Positions 59,991-64,000 of a stretch of DNA of 64,000 nucleotides are shown piece after piece. The notes below the pieces were generated by a model that had not been told where the DNA came from, made no database searches, and worked only from the letters and a program-made list of their open reading frames with translations. Source of the stretch: Pararge aegeria (taxonomy: Eukaryota; Arthropoda; Insecta; Lepidoptera; Nymphalidae); contig NC_053191.1 of assembly GCF_905163445.1 (NCBI RefSeq), positions 14,136,001-14,200,000 on the forward strand, written 5' to 3'. Both the position numbers and the translations under genes were made by a program. Each line of letters begins with the position of its first letter. Position 1 is the first letter of the stretch.

Positions 59991-62900
59991 AGGCTATATT
60001 ATTTTCCAAAAGACTTAAGAACAAATTAATAAGTATAAAAAGAATAGAAAATATTACACAGGAAATTATAAATACTATTCTTTGTGACACAAGATACTCG
60101 TTTCAAAACTATGTTTTTGACTCATAAAACTATTAGGACTAGCTTCCTTTGGTACTTATGATATAAGTAAAATGGAGTTATCAGTATCCCATATTTAAAC
60201 TGATCGCAATTTCAATTGTAATTGAATATATAATTTTCTAAACCTATTTACCAGGAAAAGTAAAAAAACTTCTCTTATTTCAATTATTATATTGTATGCT
60301 TTTAGGGAACAATTATACCCGTTTTCTCTAACGATGAACAAGGCAAATAAGTAACGCCTAATTTAAAGAGATTGAGGCAATAGGCATATATTAACCGATC
60401 ACTAATATTTCTCACCTTAGAGTTTGTGTAACTTTTTTGTTCTATAGACATCGCCTGAATAATTTTATTGAAAACGGGCATTACAGTAGCAGCGATTTTT
60501 ATAATAACTCGATAAAATATTTTAGTACAAAAAAATAATTTAATCGACGTTCATTAAAATCACTAAAAGTTATGAAATCATTTAAATATGTAGATGAGAA
60601 CTATAGAAATGTGTAATAGATATAATTTTGACATATTGTGAATATGAAATCTGGTTAAGTGCGCACAAGACGATGATGGATTCCGTGGTCATTAGAAAAA
60701 AAAGCTGTAATCTTAAATTGGCATTTTATAAACACAAAGATTTATTTTTTACTATGGAGTTCGAGCATCCTTTTCGGTTAAGACTTTTTAGTAACATGAA
60801 TTGGACGTAGTTAAACCAAGAATATTCAGCCTAAAAAGAGGTAAGTTATGAGGAATTTATTATATATAGTCATTGCTTTATCACACTTCAACTGCCAGTA
60901 TCTTTGCCAAGGCCTGGAAAAAACAGCGTAAAGATGCTAACGCTTTGCCCCGTTTATTTGTTAAGGCCCTTATTCCTCAAAACTACCTCAATTAGTAGGA
61001 TGCTGTTTTTTTTTTAATTGTTTAGACGCCCTATGAAGCGGTAACTAGATTTTGTAATAATTGTATTTTATATTCTGAGTCAGTAGAGTGAGGCATTTAA
61101 ACAGACTGACGTACAGACATGAAGAAACTCAAAGGCTATTTGGCTATGGAATCCTTAACTACAAAATATTTAAAATAGTGTAAACATTTTCTTTGGCAGT
61201 AGAATTGTGACGAACAATTTATTAAAACAGTATTATTGTATAATTAAAAAAATACTAAACGATTAGAATTTGCATTTCATAAAATTAATTAGGTACGAGT
61301 CTTAAAATAAATCCCAAATGCAATTTTTCTTAATACACTTGCTTAAATGGTAAAATTAGTTGGGGGCAAATTTTCCTGATCTCAAATCGAACAAAGTTAA
61401 CTAACTTAGAATTCTCTTTACTAAATAATAATATAGTCTATATAATCTTATTAAACTAGTCCAGAAAACGAGCAGGTGCCTATTTCTGAAAAAAAAAAAC
61501 TGCTAAAGGTGATTTAAGTCATAGAAAAATAGGAGAAACCACGCGATTTTTAATAATTTCTTAAAATTAAAATAAATTCCGGTTTTAAAATGTAATTATA
61601 CAATTAGCTTTTGAACGTAGGTAATACAATATTTTGACGCATTTGACGGATTATAATTATTTTATTTATGCTACTAAGTTGTACCGAATAAAAAACAACT
61701 AATAAATCATTATTTTCGTGCATTGTTTAGACCACAAAAGTATCGCGTAGTTTCTTCTGTATATGTAAATGTAGTTTAAAATTATTAGTAGAAATAAATA
61801 GCTATGGTATGGTAACACCAATACGTATAGTAAATAATTGTAATGTAATCGTAAGATTAACGTCGAATAATGGAAAAAATAGTGTATTTATTTTTTTAAT
61901 ACGTTAATCCTCCTCTAGCTTCTTTGAAATCCACGTAGTTATGGCCATCGTAACAAGAAAACTTACCATATTAACTATTTTTGGTCAAAGTTGGTATTTG
62001 GTACAAAGTAAGTTATCTATGTATCCTCAAATTACCTACTTTTTCATTAAAATAAAGTTCTACAAATTACGCGGTGTTACAAAAACAATTCTTATTACTT
62101 TTCACTTCTTTACGAGTTAAAGAAGTTAAAAGAGAATTAGTAAATTGTAACTTGCTGGTAGGATTTTATGTAAAGAGCGGATTGGTAACTATATGAGCAT
62201 TTATTCATTTATAATCGACATAATCTAGGTGCTGTACATTTTTTATAATTTGACATAATGTACAAAAAAGAACTAATTTTTCAAGATAATTAATAATATA
62301 GTGTCTAAATATAATACATAAATACATGAATAAATACGTAATATTGAGCGTAAAAGGCAGTCTTGCCTGTTAAAAATGGGATAAAATGTTACTAATGGTA
62401 GAATTTCAAATTCTTGGTGGGTAGTGGTAGATTTTCGGAATACCTATTATTGATATTCTTTTGAGCTTTTGTTTAAAGCATATAAGATATTTATTAAGTT
62501 TATTTCATGAAAATAAATTTATTCAAAGGTAAAAATTCATTAAAAAAATCCATGATATGCAAAGTCTTGAGAGTTTCCAAACGATGCAGATTGTAGGAAT
62601 AATAAAAAAAATATAACAGATAGATAACTATTAATTTTGTGTATTATGAAATTGTAAATTAATGCGAATGTTAGCATACTTGCATGGTTTCATCGATTTG
62701 CTAGAAACTATATTAATTAAAATTAATGTGATAAGACTTATTTTCGTCTTGTTTTTTTTATATTTTACCACAAAAGCGAGTACAATTAATTCGTTTAAAG
62801 AGTAGAAATCTTATGGGGCTAGTTTTTTAAAAAATTGTTCAAGTGTCATATTTTGAGGCTCATTTTAGTGAAATATTTTTTTTTGTAACCATTTTGTATA

Positions 62901-64000
62901 TTATATTACATTACACTAAGCATCTGATAATCGGTACGATTCAGATTCAAAGGCGTTGCAAAATGCTTCTTTTTGAGAAGCAGGTGGTGGGATAAATTCG
63001 TCTTTAAAATGTGCCTGTAGTTAACTCGGCAACCAGACCCTAACACTGCAATGCTGCTTGGCGGCAGAAATAAGCACAACAATCCGCTTCGGTTTCAGAA
63101 ATAATAAAAGCTCCTAGAAAGACGTACGTTAGGCACAAGCAAAAAAAATATAGGACATTCTTATAAATTTAATCCTACGTACTATTTAGAAGCTTAGTGT
63201 GATATAGTAAAACGCCATTTCTGAAAATATTTTTAGCGTTATACACTTTTATTTTATATTGGAATTTATTTCAACGACTTAGGTGCGCTTATTATGTCAA
63301 ATGGTGTTTTTTTCGTCGATTGCGAGTTTGTATAGAATTTTTCGTGATATTTACTTGTTAGTTTAGGTGAATCGATTCTTGCTATTTTGAGTCAGTATGT
63401 TAAGTTGAAAGGCTTTTCAGATGTCTATCCAGATGGATAGATAGGAGAGTTTAATAATTTTGCAACGAGTAAGTAGCTGTAGTTGCAATTTTGCACCATA
63501 ATATCATATTGTGACAAAACATATTTCCTCTCTCCTATTATCCACCTCGGTAGGATGCGTACGAGCAGCCTAATATTTTATTTATGAATTCCTAGTGTGA
63601 TATTTTCTACCTACTAATCTAAAACTGTTTCCTAGTATTGTAACTAGATGGCGATCTTTCGATTCCATACAAATAGGCAGACTTATTTAGAAAATGTCAC
63701 ACTAGGCACCCTGAGTGTGTAGGTGTAGATGTGTTTTAAACGGGATTTTTTTTTACAATGTTTGATCAATTTAATCAAATATCGAAGTAATGGATCTGTA
63801 ATAAATAAACGTTGGTAATTAAAATCTCTTTTTTTTTTAAAGGCTTAGAAAACTGCTGTTGTTTAGAACTTTATTGATACAGACTTTTGTTTTGTAGAAT
63901 AATGCCGCGCCGGTACTGATAACTGGTGTAAAGCGCGATTGCCACGCAATGTTTTGTCTTCTTCTTTCAAATGTTGAATCACTGATGGCAGAGAGAGATA
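59991..64000. other. Intergenic, no gene seen
   Basis: Four kilobases of AT-rich sequence with no exon-like open frame or strong repeat. A stretch near 63640-63680 (CTAGATGGCG...TTTCGATTCCATACAAAT) repeats text at 27524-27552. Confidence 0.45.

Noticed and set aside
60628..60810. 60-residue frame downstream of the gene
   Set aside because: No recognisable motif, splice partner or regulatory context; length expected by chance.

Overview
The window looks like nuclear DNA of a lepidopteran (moth or butterfly). It is AT-rich and full of small introns. It is littered with tRNA-headed SINEs, RTE- and CR1/Jockey-type LINE tails, Helitron-like and foldback elements of kinds I know from Lepidoptera. 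The order assignment is inference from these repeats and from the gene; no species can be named.

One protein-coding gene dominates. It lies on the + strand with coding exons from 18380 to 57880 and is an orthologue of ANKRD50 (ankyrin repeat domain-containing protein 50). I reconstructed 37 coding exons. Every junction is GT-AG and phase-compatible, with a total of 5,670 nt (1,889 residues plus stop). The domain order is: a charged N-terminal tail; a P-loop NTPase of NACHT/STAND type with Walker A in exons 3/4 and Walker B in exon 8; a winged-helix-like region (exons 10-16); an acidic linker (17-19); about 17 ankyrin repeats (19-31); a Ser/Arg/Pro-rich tail (32-36); and a C-terminal ETPL PDZ ligand (37). 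Vertebrate ANKRD50 works with SNX27-retromer in endosome-to-surface recycling, and the conserved C-terminus suggests the same role here. Oddities are a roughly 270-residue disordered insert between the Walker motifs, a possible 84-nt in-frame cassette exon, a possible alternative last exon, and decayed tandem copies of the start of exon 16.

Upstream (1-18379) there is no convincing host gene. It holds a LINE reverse-transcriptase fragment at the left edge, a 401-bp Helitron-like element, an (ATCC)n microsatellite, several foldbacks, and a 3.6-kb PIF/Harbinger transposon (8899-12475). The transposon has terminal inverted repeats, a CAG target duplication and decayed copies of both its genes, and it is inserted in an older LINE tail.

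The introns carry three SINE families, inverted SINE pairs, nested LINE insertions, a 44-bp minisatellite (about 1.3 kb), a 20-bp minisatellite, a 122-bp tandem repeat and perfect hairpins. Downstream (57881-64000) are the 3' UTR, a LINE tail holding a SINE, and a 41-bp perfect inverted repeat; I see no further gene.

All homology statements rest on recognising motifs by eye. No database search was run.
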